Positions 21,098 to 30,690 of a stretch of DNA of 64,000 nucleotides are shown in pieces. The first letter of the stretch is position 1. Each line of letters starts with the position of its first letter. Source of the DNA: Rhynchopus sp. YZ270_cl-10 (taxonomy: Eukaryota; Euglenozoa; Diplonemea; Diplonemida; Diplonemidae); assembly GCA_964035575.1 (NCBI GenBank), contig OZ037855.1:1054001-1118000 (forward strand). The letters run 5' to 3'. Made by a program: the position numbers and the translations under genes. The notes beneath the pieces are model-generated. The model made no database searches. It saw only the letters and a program-made list of their open reading frames with translations, and was not told where the DNA came from.

Positions 21098-21334
21098 ATG
21101 ACGGTCTCAAAGAGCTGCCTGCGGACAACGCTTATTGTGGAGGATATCGAGTCTGCGAAGGCAAGGAAGGTCCGGTTCCAGTCCTCGAATCTTGTGTTCG
21201 AGAATACGCAGTTTGAAGTACGCATCGTGACAGCAGGCGCTTCCACTGCGCGCCCCAGCCCATCGTTCCGAGGGCGTAACAACCCTACCCAGCACATGGG
21301 CTATCTTCAGTTTGCCAATACCCGAACGGCGTGA
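21098..21334 (+). CDS. Small protein with KSCLR and RVxF-like motifs, probably first exon
   Basis: The reading frame gives 78 residues starting MTVSKSCLR. It holds a likely PP1-docking motif (ARKVRFQSS, about residues 25-33) and FEVRIVTAG. The gene at 28879 has the same order: KSCLR, then KSVSFS, then FVIRTV. So the two are related. A donor-like GTGAGA at 21331 overlaps the apparent stop, and coding-like segments follow (see next entry), so this is probably exon 1 of a longer gene. PP1 regulatory subunits of the glycogen-targeting type pair an RVxF motif with a CBM21 domain. Some later pieces recall CBM21, but weakly. Confidence 0.5.
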   Translation: MTVSKSCLRTTLIVEDIESAKARKVRFQSSNLVFENTQFEVRIVTAGASTARPSPSFRGRNNPTQHMGYLQFANTRTA

Positions 21335-21487
21335 GAATCGTTTTATTTACTCTCTCTGGTGTGGATGAATGGGGGGTGCAAAAAGTGCGCAGAAGTGCGC
21401 GAAAAAGTGCGAATCACCCTCCCTTCAGCAACACCACTCTCCGTATCTATCTTCCTTTTTATTTTTTCTTTTTTTTGTTGTACTCAG

Positions 21488-22517
21488 GTGAGAAGCCGTG
21501 AAGGCGATTGTGTGCTAATACAGAAAGTATCAGTCAAGGCTGTTCTTGCAGACGCAAGCGGCCGCCACGTTGGTGTGGACTTAGGATTGAAATTTCATCA
21601 TTGTACTGGCCCAGGGAGGGTTCCCAGCTTCCGGCGAGGTCTCTTCCAATCCATACCCTAGGTTCCTAGTGGGGCCTCATTGGCTTCACTGGCTGGGGCT
21701 CCAGCAGGTCCCTCCATGTGTAGTGTGCCTGCCTTCAGCACCCAGGGTAGCATTCCCAGCACCTTTTACCCTCAGGTAGACCATACGGGGCATATTCGTG
21801 CCAGAGCTTTCCTCGGCTACCGTACTTCTTTTGAACACCAAAGAGGGGGAGGGCTTTTCAAAAAAAAAATAATTTGAGTACATTTTATTCAGGGGGAATT
21901 CGTAATCTAGCGAAACAAAAGGTGCAATAAAGCGCTTGCAGTGGTTCGCTATTTCCTATTTTTCTTTTGGATGTGTCTAAGCGGTGGCTTAGGTTCATCT
22001 CGCCAACTTTTCTTTGTTTATGTGCACAAGTAGCACATTTCAAACTTTGTTTTTTAGGTCAATATACACTCCGTGACTGGCGAACCGCCTACTTCTCAAA
22101 CTCTTTAATGGGGGTATCTTATGTGTACCCTGACGTAGAACCCTGGTTCTAAGTGGGCCACTTCTGGTAAGCAGGATGAACCAAGAGCTGACTTAAAGAA
22201 ATTGGCCATGTAAGTCGCCATCCGATAATGAGTGTGTACCAACTGTCAAACGAATTCCAGGTGAAGAACCAAGCGTGCTTGTACCTTCACACCTCATGTT
22301 GCTTTATTTTTTGTTTGAACACATAGGAATCGTGTATTTTCACCCCACGGAAATACCTTTTTGTCTATTATTCAAATTTTTACAATCATTTTCTGACCTC
22401 CTATTCGCACAATGCAGGTACCTGCGTACCACCCCTCTGCCAAAGAAGGACACGGCTTCAGAGCTGTGGGGGAATGGGCGCTTTTACCGAGTTGTGTGTT
22501 TCTTTAACAATCATTAA
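21488..22517 (+). other. Candidate downstream exons of the KSCLR gene
   Basis: Three or four segments that follow pyrimidine-AG sites look coding: 21488-21595 (CVLIQKVSVKAVLADASGR), 21778-21829 (VDHTGHIRARAFLGY), 22058-22152 (QYTLRDWRTAYFSNSLMG) and 22418-22517 (KKDTASELWGNGRFYRVV). The second and third join in phase through GT at 21830 to give LGYRQYTLRDWRTAYF. CBM21 domains have VRYTxDxWxT and later EYWDNNxGxNY, which these recall. Donor choices are not fixed, so I do not give a joined product. A hairpin copy (21970) lies in the presumed intron before the third segment. Confidence 0.3.
21970..22007 (+). repeat. CATC-tail stem-loop copy
   Basis: GATG/CATC outer stem, inner TCTAAGC/GCTTAGG, tail CATCTCGCCAAC plus a T-rich run. 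It lies about 50 bp before a coding-like segment at 22058. Confidence 0.6.
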
Positions 22518-23370
22518 CCCCTCCCTTTCTTTTTGTCTAATTATGTATTTGTGTGAATAGCTTTGTAAGACGTTGTGAGTACATTGGGGCTTATTCATCT
22601 TTCAAGTTTTCTTTTTTTTTTATTTTTGTTTTTTTGTTCTCTTTTTCTTTTTATTCATTTTGTATTTTCTATCATTTGGGAGGGAAAAGTGAGATATTCT
22701 GTGTTTCACAGAAAAAAAAAACCCATCCCAGTTCCTTTTGCCTTTGAGACACAAAGCACCGAGGCCTAAACGGCTCTTTGCTTTTTATTTCAGTTAAGAC
22801 AAGATAGACTTCGGCCCATCTTGCTCCCCCTTTTTTTGTCATGGTACAATGTTATGAATCCGAATTCATTGTTTTATTGTACCCTTTTTTTGGTTCACAG
22901 CTTCACTTCACTCATTTAGTCAGGTTATCAATCCCCCTTTTTGTGGATAACTGATTGCAAAGTGGTCGAGTAGTCCTATTGCATTTCAAAGTGGTAATGA
23001 GACAGAGAAGGGGGGGAGTTGGTACAAGCAAGAGCAACGTATGATACACTGTTTCTTGCTGTCACATGCTTCCGCCCCTCTCTTTTCTTCGTCTTTGAAC
23101 GCAAAATACCTGATTTTTCCTGAAATGTGGTGGTGTTTGGTGGTATTTAAACACCACTAAGAACTCCACCAAATTTCAGGCAAGATCGGGCAATACTTCA
23201 GTTTCGTTCTCTCTGCAGTTCATGGAACAACACAACACTATGCAAAGGTTGCGCCCATTGTAAGAAACAAGAACCAGAAACCAGTGTTCAATTGAAAAGG
23301 AGAGTTCCGAGAATATTGAACCCACAAAAAAAAAAAAGAGCGACATGTCGTGTTTCTGCTATTGTATATA
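22518..23370. other. Spacer
   Basis: No gene seen. It is T-rich with a weak CATC-tail remnant near 22580-22605. Around 23122-23190 is a short imperfect inverted repeat (CCTGAAATGTGGTGG against CCACCAAATTTCAGG). Confidence 0.5.
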
Positions 23371-23872
23371 CCGTCTTTTGAAAAAATATGGACCAGAAAT
23401 AACATGGACCAGAATAATGATGGACCAGAACAATTATGGACCTTTTGGGATTTTTTTTTTTTATGGACCTATTTTTCTGGTCCGACACATGTGTGGGGTT
23501 TTTTTGTACTTGTCCAGAATTTTGACAGGGAGTCGCGCGCGCGAAGCGCGTGCGACGACCGCTTGTGTGGGGAGAAAGCTCGGAATGGGTCTACCGGGCC
23601 CACATATAAGCCGAGATGCCCCGCCAACGTGCGATACCGAAAGCTCGGAATGGGTCTACCGGGCCACATATAAGCCGAGATGCCCCGCCAACGTGCGGTA
23701 CCGAAAGCTCGGAATGGGTCTGAAAATGGACAAGTTCAAAAAAAAAGCCTAACACAGATGGACCAGAAATAACATGGACCAGAACAATGATGGACCAGAA
23801 CAATTATGGACTTTTTGGGATTTTTTTTTTTTATGGACCTATTTTTCTGGTCCATAATTTTTCAAAAGACGG
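23371..23872. mobile_element. 502-bp TIR element with TA duplication
   Basis: The ends are CCGTCTTTTGAAAAA and its inverse, flanked on both sides by TA, as in Tc1/mariner-type insertions. Inside each end is a direct repeat of about 100 bp rich in ATGGACCAGAA (23388-23490 and 23756-23855). The centre has two copies plus part of a third of a 62-63 bp unit beginning AAAGCTCGGAATGGGTCT. No transposase frame, so non-autonomous. Confidence 0.75.
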
Positions 23873-24251
23873 TATTGTACCGTCCTTGTTTGACGCTGTT
23901 GTGCAGTGCTTCGCCCATTAGTTAAAGTTTCTGCATTGCTAACCGCTTTTCTAGCTGCCTTTTTTATTCTCAAAAAAAATTTTTTTTCTGTTGTATCTAT
24001 ATACAGTGTCGGTGCCGCATCCTGTTTGCAATACCCGCACACCTTTATTAGTGAACCACAGGTCCAGATGTCTTTCGACCTTTCCCCTTTATCGAATTGA
24101 TTTCAGAAAAGAGAACACAGACCGGAAGCGTGAATTCTTTTCCCAAATAAAAACAAAAAACAGAAACCTGCCCCCCTTGAAAAGTATACCAAATTGACAA
24201 TCCCTCCACACCTAACACTTTACTATAGTTAGAATTAAGACACAGCAAGCG

Positions 24252-25502
24252 ATGGTACACGCTGACGATGCAACGCTGCTGACAACATGCAATAGCGTCC
24301 ACACGACGGCCATAGACAATGTACACAGCTTCGCTATACCTGTGGTTGTGTCAGCTGTGCTGGTGTTTGCAGTTGTGATGGCGGTGATGGACGTTGTCGG
24401 GTCGCTGCAGGTGTACTTCACTGTGAATGCGCGCAAGAAGGCACCTCTCGGAGAGCGCTCGATTGTGACGGACGTAATGGACTTGAAGCATGCGATGTTG
24501 TTTATCATGCAGAAGTGCAACTACAAATGGCACATCGTGAAGGCCTTCTTCAATGTGCTCCGCTTGCGGTTCTATTCCACCCCCGTGCGCACGGATGACG
24601 TGGCCAACTTCTTAGTCAACACAGCTCTCGCCATCTACTCGACCTTCACTGTTCCTGAAGATGGCGACGGCGTTGTGGGGGTGTTCGAGATGAAGGGGTT
24701 TGCCTTCCCGATGATCGAGGGCAAGCTTGACAACACCATCGCTGTGACGTACTTTGTACCGGGGAAGTGCAAGAAAGCTGCAGCAGAGTCCTCGAAGAAG
24801 GGGCACATCCACAACTACCTGAGCGGGTGTGAGGTGCGTGCGTTTGTCTTCAATGGGGAGCAAATTGACAGCAGCAGCGAGCAGATCATCATCTTGAGTC
24901 TTATGTTCAGCACTGTCGTGCACCCCATGCTGCATGCGTTCTGGCCTCTTGTGTACCAACACCGAAACGACCCCGAGCTGTCGCAGTACCCTGAGCTTTT
25001 CTTGCATGGAGGCTACATGAACGAGCTTGCAACAGACTTCCCTGGAGACTGCCTTCGTGTGAAGCGAAGCTGGATGGCGGAGATGCTGGTGTTCAACACA
25101 AAGCTGCCCCTCCCCTTCCACGCACACTCCCTGCTTGGCATCCGCCCATACTCGCGTGTCGTGAGCTTCCTCTTCAAGGGAAGAGTCGCACTGCAACGTG
25201 CAATGATCAAACACAAAGTAAACATCGACGTCGAAGCCCTCTTCCTGACAACGATCGTGCACGCCACAGACCACCTGATGCTGAGTTCATGCCTCTACGA
25301 CCACAAGCTCGACAGCACGCTCTTCCCCGATGCCTGCATGAACCTCATGACGCCCATCTCTTACACACCGTGTCAGTACTTCTTCTCCAACCAGGTTCGC
25401 TACAAGGTAGCGAAACAGCCGTTCTACCGTGACCTATACGACTCCCTGGAAACGATCGACCGTGTGCTGGCCGACAACGTGACTCTCTCTATCTCGTTTT
25501 GA
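24252..25502 (+). CDS. Unknown membrane-anchored 416-residue protein
   Basis: A single exon. The N-terminus has one strong hydrophobic segment (about residues 26-52, IPVVVSAVLVFAVVMAVMDV) after a short polar start. This suggests a signal anchor rather than a cleaved signal peptide. The rest is a globular domain. Notable pieces are YSTFTVPEDGDGVVGVFEMKG, HPMLHAFWPLVYQH (about 218-231), a FPGDCLRVKRSW segment, and TTIVHATDHLMLSSCLYDH near 336-354. Several His residues are spaced in a way that could bind a metal or haem, but I do not recognise a family and do not assign a reaction. Codon use matches neighbouring real genes. The ATG at 24252 follows a CAG 6 nt upstream. Confidence 0.8.
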   Translation: MVHADDATLLTTCNSVHTTAIDNVHSFAIPVVVSAVLVFAVVMAVMDVVGSLQVYFTVNARKKAPLGERSIVTDVMDLKHAMLFIMQKCNYKWHIVKAFFNVLRLRFYSTPVRTDDVANFLVNTALAIYSTFTVPEDGDGVVGVFEMKGFAFPMIEGKLDNTIAVTYFVPGKCKKAAAESSKKGHIHNYLSGCEVRAFVFNGEQIDSSSEQIIILSLMFSTVVHPMLHAFWPLVYQHRNDPELSQYPELFLHGGYMNELATDFPGDCLRVKRSWMAEMLVFNTKLPLPFHAHSLLGIRPYSRVVSFLFKGRVALQRAMIKHKVNIDVEALFLTTIVHATDHLMLSSCLYDHKLDSTLFPDACMNLMTPISYTPCQYFFSNQVRYKVAKQPFYRDLYDSLETIDRVLADNVTLSISF

Positions 25503-26264
25503 TCGGTTATTGAGGGTGTGGCCCAACTTCTCCGACCACCTCCACACATGCACCACACCAAGGGCACGTTCTGCACAGCCCCTTTGAAACGCTCACAGCA
25601 CGGTCACGTTTCCTCTCATATGGCATGCCTCCTTGCATTGTTTGAGTATTGACTACAAGGGTACCACCCCTGTGGTGCGTGTCCAGAAGTACTCTCGGAT
25701 GCTGCAATGCACTTGGCAATCCACAAAAATAAAAAATGTGATACTAGACAGTGAAGACTGCCTGTATGGCAGCTACACTAATCCAACACATTATCTAAAT
25801 ACAAAAAAGGACAGTGGAGCTTGCACAGGTGGCAACTACACTATTCCAACAATTTTTTAAAGAAACAGAAAAAGAAAAAACACAGAACAAAGGAGCGGAC
25901 GTGCGTCCCCTCTACAATGCAAAGTTCACGAGGGTCACCTTTTGCATGTCCCCCTTCGTTCTGTGGCTCCGCGCGCATTCCTTGCCGCATATCAATACTC
26001 ACCACTTTCCCTTTCAATCCTATCTTATATGTATCATCAGTCATATTGTTATGACTCCCCTTCACTTCCTTACTATTGTGTAACACATTCTACTATTGTG
26101 AACACAGGTCTGTCCCCGCTATGTGGCACCAAGCTAAGCCCTGGGTTTAGGTGCATGCCAACAAACCAGTTGGAGTGACAGATAAGCCTTTTGAAGCGTT
26201 CCCTGCCAGTCAGTGCACGCATTTCTCATTTCCCCCTAGTTTCACTAGTTTTTTCATTCTACAT
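25503..26264. other. Spacer with GTGGAG-repeat copies
   Basis: No gene seen. Hairpin-type GTGGAG-family copies occur near 25745-25790 (partial) and 25814-25860. Confidence 0.55.
25814..25860 (+). repeat. Tail-III hairpin motif (GTGGAG family)
   Basis: GTGGAGC, hairpin TTGC-ACAGGTG-GCAA, then CTACACTATTCCAACAATTT. Related copies are at 43024, 43296 and 45837, with different hairpin bases. Confidence 0.55.
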
Positions 26265-26361
26265 CCACCTGATTTTTACCCCGCGTATAGGCGCGTACAG
26301 GCCACGTACAGGCGCGTATACGATCCTATACGCGCCTGTACGCGGGGTAAAAATCAAGTGG
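26265..26361. mobile_element. 97-bp foldback MITE, TACAT duplication
   Basis: Almost a perfect palindrome, starting CCACCTGATTTTTACC and ending with its inverse. The centre is made of CGCGTACAGG-type repeats. A 5-bp duplication TACAT flanks it (26260-26264 and 26362-26366). A second copy lies at 26942-27033. Confidence 0.8.
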
Positions 26362-26462
26362 TACATAAAACAGATCACCAAAGTGTTTCCAACGGTATCA
26401 GCCCTGCACTTTGGGTGATGTTTTGCTCCATTTTATTCACCTCACCACCCCTTTTGTTCCAA

Positions 26463-26497
26463 GGTGACTTAAGCGCGAGAGGCTTAGGTTCATCTTA
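26463..26497 (+). repeat. CATC-tail stem-loop copy
   Basis: GGTG/CATC outer stem, inner CTTAAGC/GCTTAGG, loop GCGAGAG, tail CATCTTATG. One of the best-preserved copies. Confidence 0.65.
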
Positions 26498-26662
26498 TGT
26501 ACTTTTTATACACCTTTCTCTTTTATTTTATATACCAAGCGCAAGCACCGACCAGAGGAAATACAATTGACAGAAGGGTGCGTGCCTGCAAATTGTTTTC
26601 GTTCAGTATTTGTTTCTATCACCCTGACACAAATGTGAAGTGCCCTCAGCGGTTCGATAACC

Positions 26663-26700
26663 CGTGATCCGGTGTACCGAGGCGTTTGCACTTTGCAACT
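26663..26700 (+). repeat. Tail-II hairpin motif
   Basis: Hairpin CGGTGTACCG followed by AGGCGTTTGCACTTTGCAAC. The preceding GGTTCGATAACCCG is also found near 39019 beside another tail-II remnant. Confidence 0.5.
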
Positions 26701-26941
26701 TCCATTTTTTTCTTCCCCTAACACGTAGTGTATTAAACTAGACAAAAAGAAAGCCAACGTTCAGATCTTGTATATCAGTATTTCCCCCTTGATTCCTTTC
26801 ACCTAGCGACAGATTTTTACCCCCCTATTTGGCTGGCGTTCAACGAAAGAACACTGTTATTATTATTGTTATCAAGATCAGTTGGCGGATGATATTGTCT
26901 AGTTTTTTTTCTCCCTCCCTTTTTTTTTTTGAAGCTCCTGC

Positions 26942-27033
26942 CACCTGATTTTTACCCTGCGTATAGGCGCGTACAGGCCCGTTCAGGCGCATATGGTCCT
27001 ATACGTGCCTATACGCGGGGTAAAAATCAGGTG
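26942..27033. mobile_element. Second copy of the foldback MITE
   Basis: The same ends as 26265-26361 (CACCTGATTTTTACC) and the same GCGTATAGGCGCGTA arms, but the centre differs by several bases. The flanks do not show a clean duplication. The two copies are 580 bp apart. Confidence 0.75.
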
Positions 27034-27294
27034 TTCCTAGTTTTTTTCCCTCTCCGCTGTATGTTTGCCGTGCCCCGTACTCCACTACTTCATGTAGTGT
27101 GTACGTCGGTTATCTTTAGCACAGCGACACATAGGGAGTCTTTTTAAATTATCGCATCTTTTTGGAGAATTTATTTCATTGTCCAACACCTGCACTAACG
27201 TTCCAGCTATTCTTCTGGTGACTAAGCACAGGCACCTTTTTTTGGTTCATTGCAGAGTTCTCTTCAATTTCCTTTCTACCTCCAAAAAGATATA

Positions 27295-27390
27295 CCGTAA
27301 TTGTAAAAATCGACTGTAATAATGTTCGACCTTTTCAGGATTTTTCTGGAAGTTCGACATTCTTTACGGTCGAACATACCACGATTACGG
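27295..27390. mobile_element. 96-bp TIR MITE, TA duplication
   Basis: Ends CCGTAATTGT and ATTACGG, flanked by TA on both sides. An inner inverted pair (ATGTTCGACC against GGTCGAACAT) makes a second stem. Its end sequence resembles that of the 23371 element (CCGT...). Confidence 0.6.
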
Positions 27391-27604
27391 TACTGTCCAA
27401 TGCAATTCGTATATTCGATGTTTCAGATCGATTTTCAAACACCGCATATTTTTCTTTTATTTTCATCATCCTTCCCCATACAGCAAAACCAACCACTACC
27501 ACCCCCCCCCCCCCCCCCTACTGTGAATTGGTAAGTCGCATAGCCTATTCATAGGTTCCGCACGTCGCTTTGTTCATAGATCTAAAACGCAAAAAATCAA
27601 CAAA

Positions 27605-28046
27605 AACAAGTAATTGCTATCGGAAAAAAAACGGGGTGTGATGTGGAACTCCATCCTGTAGAAATAATCTACAACACGCCCAGCATTCTGCTCTTCTGCA
27701 GGTATGCTAACGCTCTTCGTACGCTACCAGACCCACTGGGACGCCAGCATCTGAAACGTTCAAGAAGGGGGGCTGTCCTCTTCGTCCAGCACCATCTGCT
27801 CGATAGCGTTGTTGGAAGTCGGCTCGGCAGGCTCGGCGTGTTCCAGATCGTTTTTGTCCACAGGCTCCCCACATTGTCGTCGTCTTTGGAGCAGTGCGGA
27901 AGGAACGCAGAATGCACAGACTACAACACGTCGATCACACCAGGCGCATCAGCACCTCCAACAAATCGCGAGGATGCTACGGTGGTTTCGAAAATCGCGC
28001 GGAGTTTTCCACAGCACACCCCGTTTTTTCTTAGCAATTACTTGTT
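27605..28046. mobile_element. 442-bp element with 40-bp inverted ends
   Basis: The arms 27605-27649 and 28005-28046 are inverted repeats starting AACAAGTAATTGCTA and continuing GAAAAAA..CGGGGTGTG. Both strands of the interior have moderately coding-like frames: on the plus strand a Ser/Arg-rich one, on the minus strand an acidic one ending DEEDSPPS. Neither has a clear start, so I do not call a gene. Confidence 0.55.
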
Positions 28047-28065
28047 GTTATTGTTGTTTTCAACC

Positions 28066-28668
28066 ACCTTCCTTCAACCCCTGTAGGATCAGTTCTAATT
28101 TTTTTCGCGAAAACATGAAATTACACATTTCAAGAGAACAAATTAAAAAGGGTCCTTATTTGCATTTTTGGGATCCGCCCGTGCAGTGGTGGGGTCAATC
28201 TCGAAAATTGGACAATTTTTTGACCACTTAAATTTTGAGAAATATGAGCCCGGTTGCTTATACGTGGGGCCCATTTTCGGCTAAAATTTTCCTCAAAATC
28301 TGGTTTTGTAAAATTGACCCTTTACTCCCCCCCCACATCGATTTCAATACTATACCTTACTTCACCTACGGTTGCCCTTACAGGGGGGGTGAAGGAAGGT
28401 AAGTTGAAAAAGGGTCCTTATTTGCATTTTTGGGATCCGCCCGTGCAGTGGTGGGGTCAATCTCGAAAATTGGACAATTTTTTGACCACTTAAATTTTGA
28501 GAAATATGAGCCCGGTTGCTTATACGTGGGGCCCATTTTCGGCTAAAATTTTCCTCAAAATCTGGTTTTGTAAAATTGACCCTTTACTCCCCCCCCACAT
28601 CGATTTCAATACTATACCTTACTTCACCTACGGTTGCCCTTACAGGGGGGGTGAAGGAAGGTAAGTTG
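28066..28668. repeat. Perfect 262-bp tandem duplication in an inverted-ended repeat
   Basis: Units 28145-28406 and 28407-28668 appear identical, which suggests a recent duplication. Left end ACCTTCCTTCAACCCC and right end GGGGTGAAGGAAGGT form an inverted pair, so the unit derives from a TIR element. A diverged inverted relative lies at 9813-9900. Confidence 0.8.
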
Positions 28669-28878
28669 AAAATCAAATAGTACAATTTTAACGACCACAA
28701 AAAAAGAGCACAAAATAACAACAGAAAAATTATTCAAACCCCCCGACCTTTCTTTTCTTTTCCAGCTCCTTTCCGGATTTAAATTTCTACTTTATTTTCA
28801 CCCGCCCTACACAGGTAATAACAAAACAAACAACACAAAGTTTTTTCCTCTTTTTTTTTTCCCCTCCTTTCTCAAAAT

Positions 28879-29142
28879 ATGGTTCAATTGAAGAGCTGTC
28901 TCCGCAGTGAGAACCAGGTGCACAAAGAGAAGAGCGTTTCCTTCAGCAGAATTATCGAGGAGGAGCGGACCTGCTTCGTCATCAGAACGGTTATTGCAAA
29001 GAAGGAAGAAGCGCCAACCAAGAGCCCTCCTCTGTACCCAACCAGAAGCCCGCCTCTGTACCCTGCGTCACCTCGCGTCCACAAACTGGACACACACCCA
29101 CTCCACGAGACATCGCACGACCTTCAAGTACTCGACTTCTAA
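28879..29142 (+). CDS. Small KSCLR/RVxF protein, second family member
   Basis: 87 residues. The N-terminal half matches the protein at 21098: KSCLR at 5-9, KSVSFS (RVxF-like) at about 18-23, then a short acidic helix and FVIRTV. The C-terminal half is different: a duplicated SPPLYP segment and a His/Asp-rich end. An RVxF-like motif would suggest protein phosphatase 1 binding, though the motif is short and this is inference. The start ATG follows AAAAT after a C/T-rich run, as at other starts here. The repeated TCTGTACCC DNA in the middle indicates a small internal duplication. Confidence 0.5.
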   Translation: MVQLKSCLRSENQVHKEKSVSFSRIIEEERTCFVIRTVIAKKEEAPTKSPPLYPTRSPPLYPASPRVHKLDTHPLHETSHDLQVLDF

Positions 29143-29769
29143 ACATCCAAAATTTGGAGAAAAAAATCCCCCCTCTGGTGAAGACCGTCGAACAATTCAC
29201 CAGAACATAGAAAGGTGGTAGGTGTCCAGTAGACTTTATCTGGTGGCTCGCATGTCGTGTAGGTGAGAGAGAGCGAGAGAGACAGAGAGTGTGTGTCACC
29301 TCCGTCCGTCTCGGCAGTGGTTTTGAGAATTCCTTCAATCCTTTTGCTGTTCGTTCAAAGTTTTTTCCTGGGGTTCTGTTTTTTAAGCGCTAGATCATCT
29401 TACAAAACCATTCGTTACATCTTCTGTTGGCCGCAGGGTACGTTGTGCTTTCATCCAGCTGACATCGTGGGTTAGTCGGGAGGTGCCTGCATACATGCCA
29501 ACTCTTTATTATAAATTGCAGATGCGTTGATGATCAGTGACCGAGAGGGGCACCTGAGGCCATAAAGGTCTTCACGAAATTAGAGATTTTGTTTTTTTTT
29601 TGTCCCATTCAAACCTCTAGCCCTCTCTTCGCGCATTAAAACCACTGCAGATATTAGAGGACTGTGCCAGCACTTTGCTGGACACAACGTTCCGTTTCTG
29701 GTGTTCTTTTGCTGCAAAGCATTGCCACCCCCAAAAAAATGCAAAAAAAAATATAGGCATTTTTTTATT

Positions 29770-29799
29770 GAGTAAGCGGAGGCTTAGACTCATCGTACC
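29770..29799 (+). repeat. CATC-tail stem-loop copy
   Basis: TAAGC/GCTTA inner stem with a very short loop, tail CATCGTACC. A tail-II motif follows 40 bp later. Confidence 0.5.
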
Positions 29800-29837
29800 A
29801 TATTTTTTTTTCTTCATTTTCTTTCCATTTTTTATGT

Positions 29838-29886
29838 AGTATCTGCGTCCGCCGATGAGGTGTTTGCATTTTTTTTTTTCAACCTT
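29838..29886 (+). repeat. Tail-II hairpin motif
   Basis: GTATCTGCGTCCGCCGATGA, then GGTGTTTGCATT, a T-run and CAACC. The hairpin's 3' side is lost, so it is a degenerate copy. Confidence 0.5.
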
Positions 29887-29975
29887 CTCTTTTTATGTAA
29901 CGGTTTCATCACACATCATCCACCGTTCCTTAAAGGGGGTATTTTTTTTCTCCCCCCGATAACGATTGTGATCAA

Positions 29976-30013
29976 GGTGACAACGCACGATGGTGCTTAG
30001 ATTCATCTTACGC
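29976..30013 (+). repeat. CATC-tail stem-loop copy
   Basis: GGTGACAACGCACGATGG, then TGCTTAGATTCATCTTACGC. The upstream 20 bases also match the copy at 6389-6450, so this subfamily is longer than the hairpin. Confidence 0.55.
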
Positions 30014-30352
30014 ATTTTATTGTTGCAACTCAAATGAGTTTCAACAGCCTTAGGGAACGTCAGTGTCTTGAACTTCAAAAAAAAATGTTCTTTGCGCTGT
30101 CATTTTTTTTTTTTATACATTTTTCGTTATTCATCTTTCACGTTTCTCTTCTTCTTTTTTTGACGAAGGTAAATATACCCTAAACAGTCGCCTCTAGCAC
30201 CCTTCTTACCGCAACTGTTTTTTTTTTTTTTTTTTTTTTTCTTTTTTTTTTTCTTCTTTTTTTTCTCTTGCAGGGTAGGCACGCCTTGTCGTCTCAGGTA
30301 TTTTGCAACGGCAAAACACCCCCCCATTTGCCGAAACAAACAAAAAAACATA

Positions 30353-30382
30353 GTGGAGTTCATCCTCGGGTGTCTACACTAA
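30353..30382 (+). repeat. GTGGAG repeat, left part of an interrupted copy
   Basis: GTGGAGTTCATCCTCGGGTG, then TCTACACTAA. The continuation AATACAACCAAGTTTTCAAA appears at 33271, on the other side of the large element. Confidence 0.7.
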
Positions 30383-30408
30383 CACGGTGGCCCAGCAGAC
30401 CCTTTTGG

Positions 30409-30690
30409 GGGTACCCCCGGGGGTACCCCCAAAAGGGGTACCCCGCAGGGTAGGGTACCACACAGGGTAGGGTCCGCGGGGGGTACCCCCTCGCGTGGGC
30501 TACCCCAGGGGGTACCCCACAGGGTTGGGTAGGGTCCGCGCGGGGTACCCTTTGGGGGGTTTGGGGTACCCCGAGGGGTACCCCCCAGGGTCCGCGGGGG
30601 TACCCCATGGGGTACCCCTCAGGGTCCGCGGGGGTACCCCATGGGGTACCCCCGCGGACCCTGGGGGGTACCCCCCGGGGTACCCCCTGC
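30409..30690. repeat. GGGGTACCCC palindrome cluster
   Basis: More than fifteen GGTACC sites in about 280 bp, mostly within GGGGTACCCC, separated by CGCAGGGT or GTCCGCG words. A smaller cluster lies at the other end of the same element (33116-33238). Confidence 0.85.

Larger units (their letters stand above)
29143..30352. other. Spacer with hairpin copies and long T-runs
   Basis: No gene seen. It contains a GA microsatellite (about 29263-29290), hairpin copies at 29770 and 29976, a tail-II motif at 29838, and T-runs of 20-30 bases at 30219-30262. Confidence 0.55.

Noticed and set aside
27643-28086. Plus-strand frame of 147 residues and an acidic minus-strand frame
   Set aside because: Both lie inside a TIR element, neither has a supported start, and they overlap on opposite strands.
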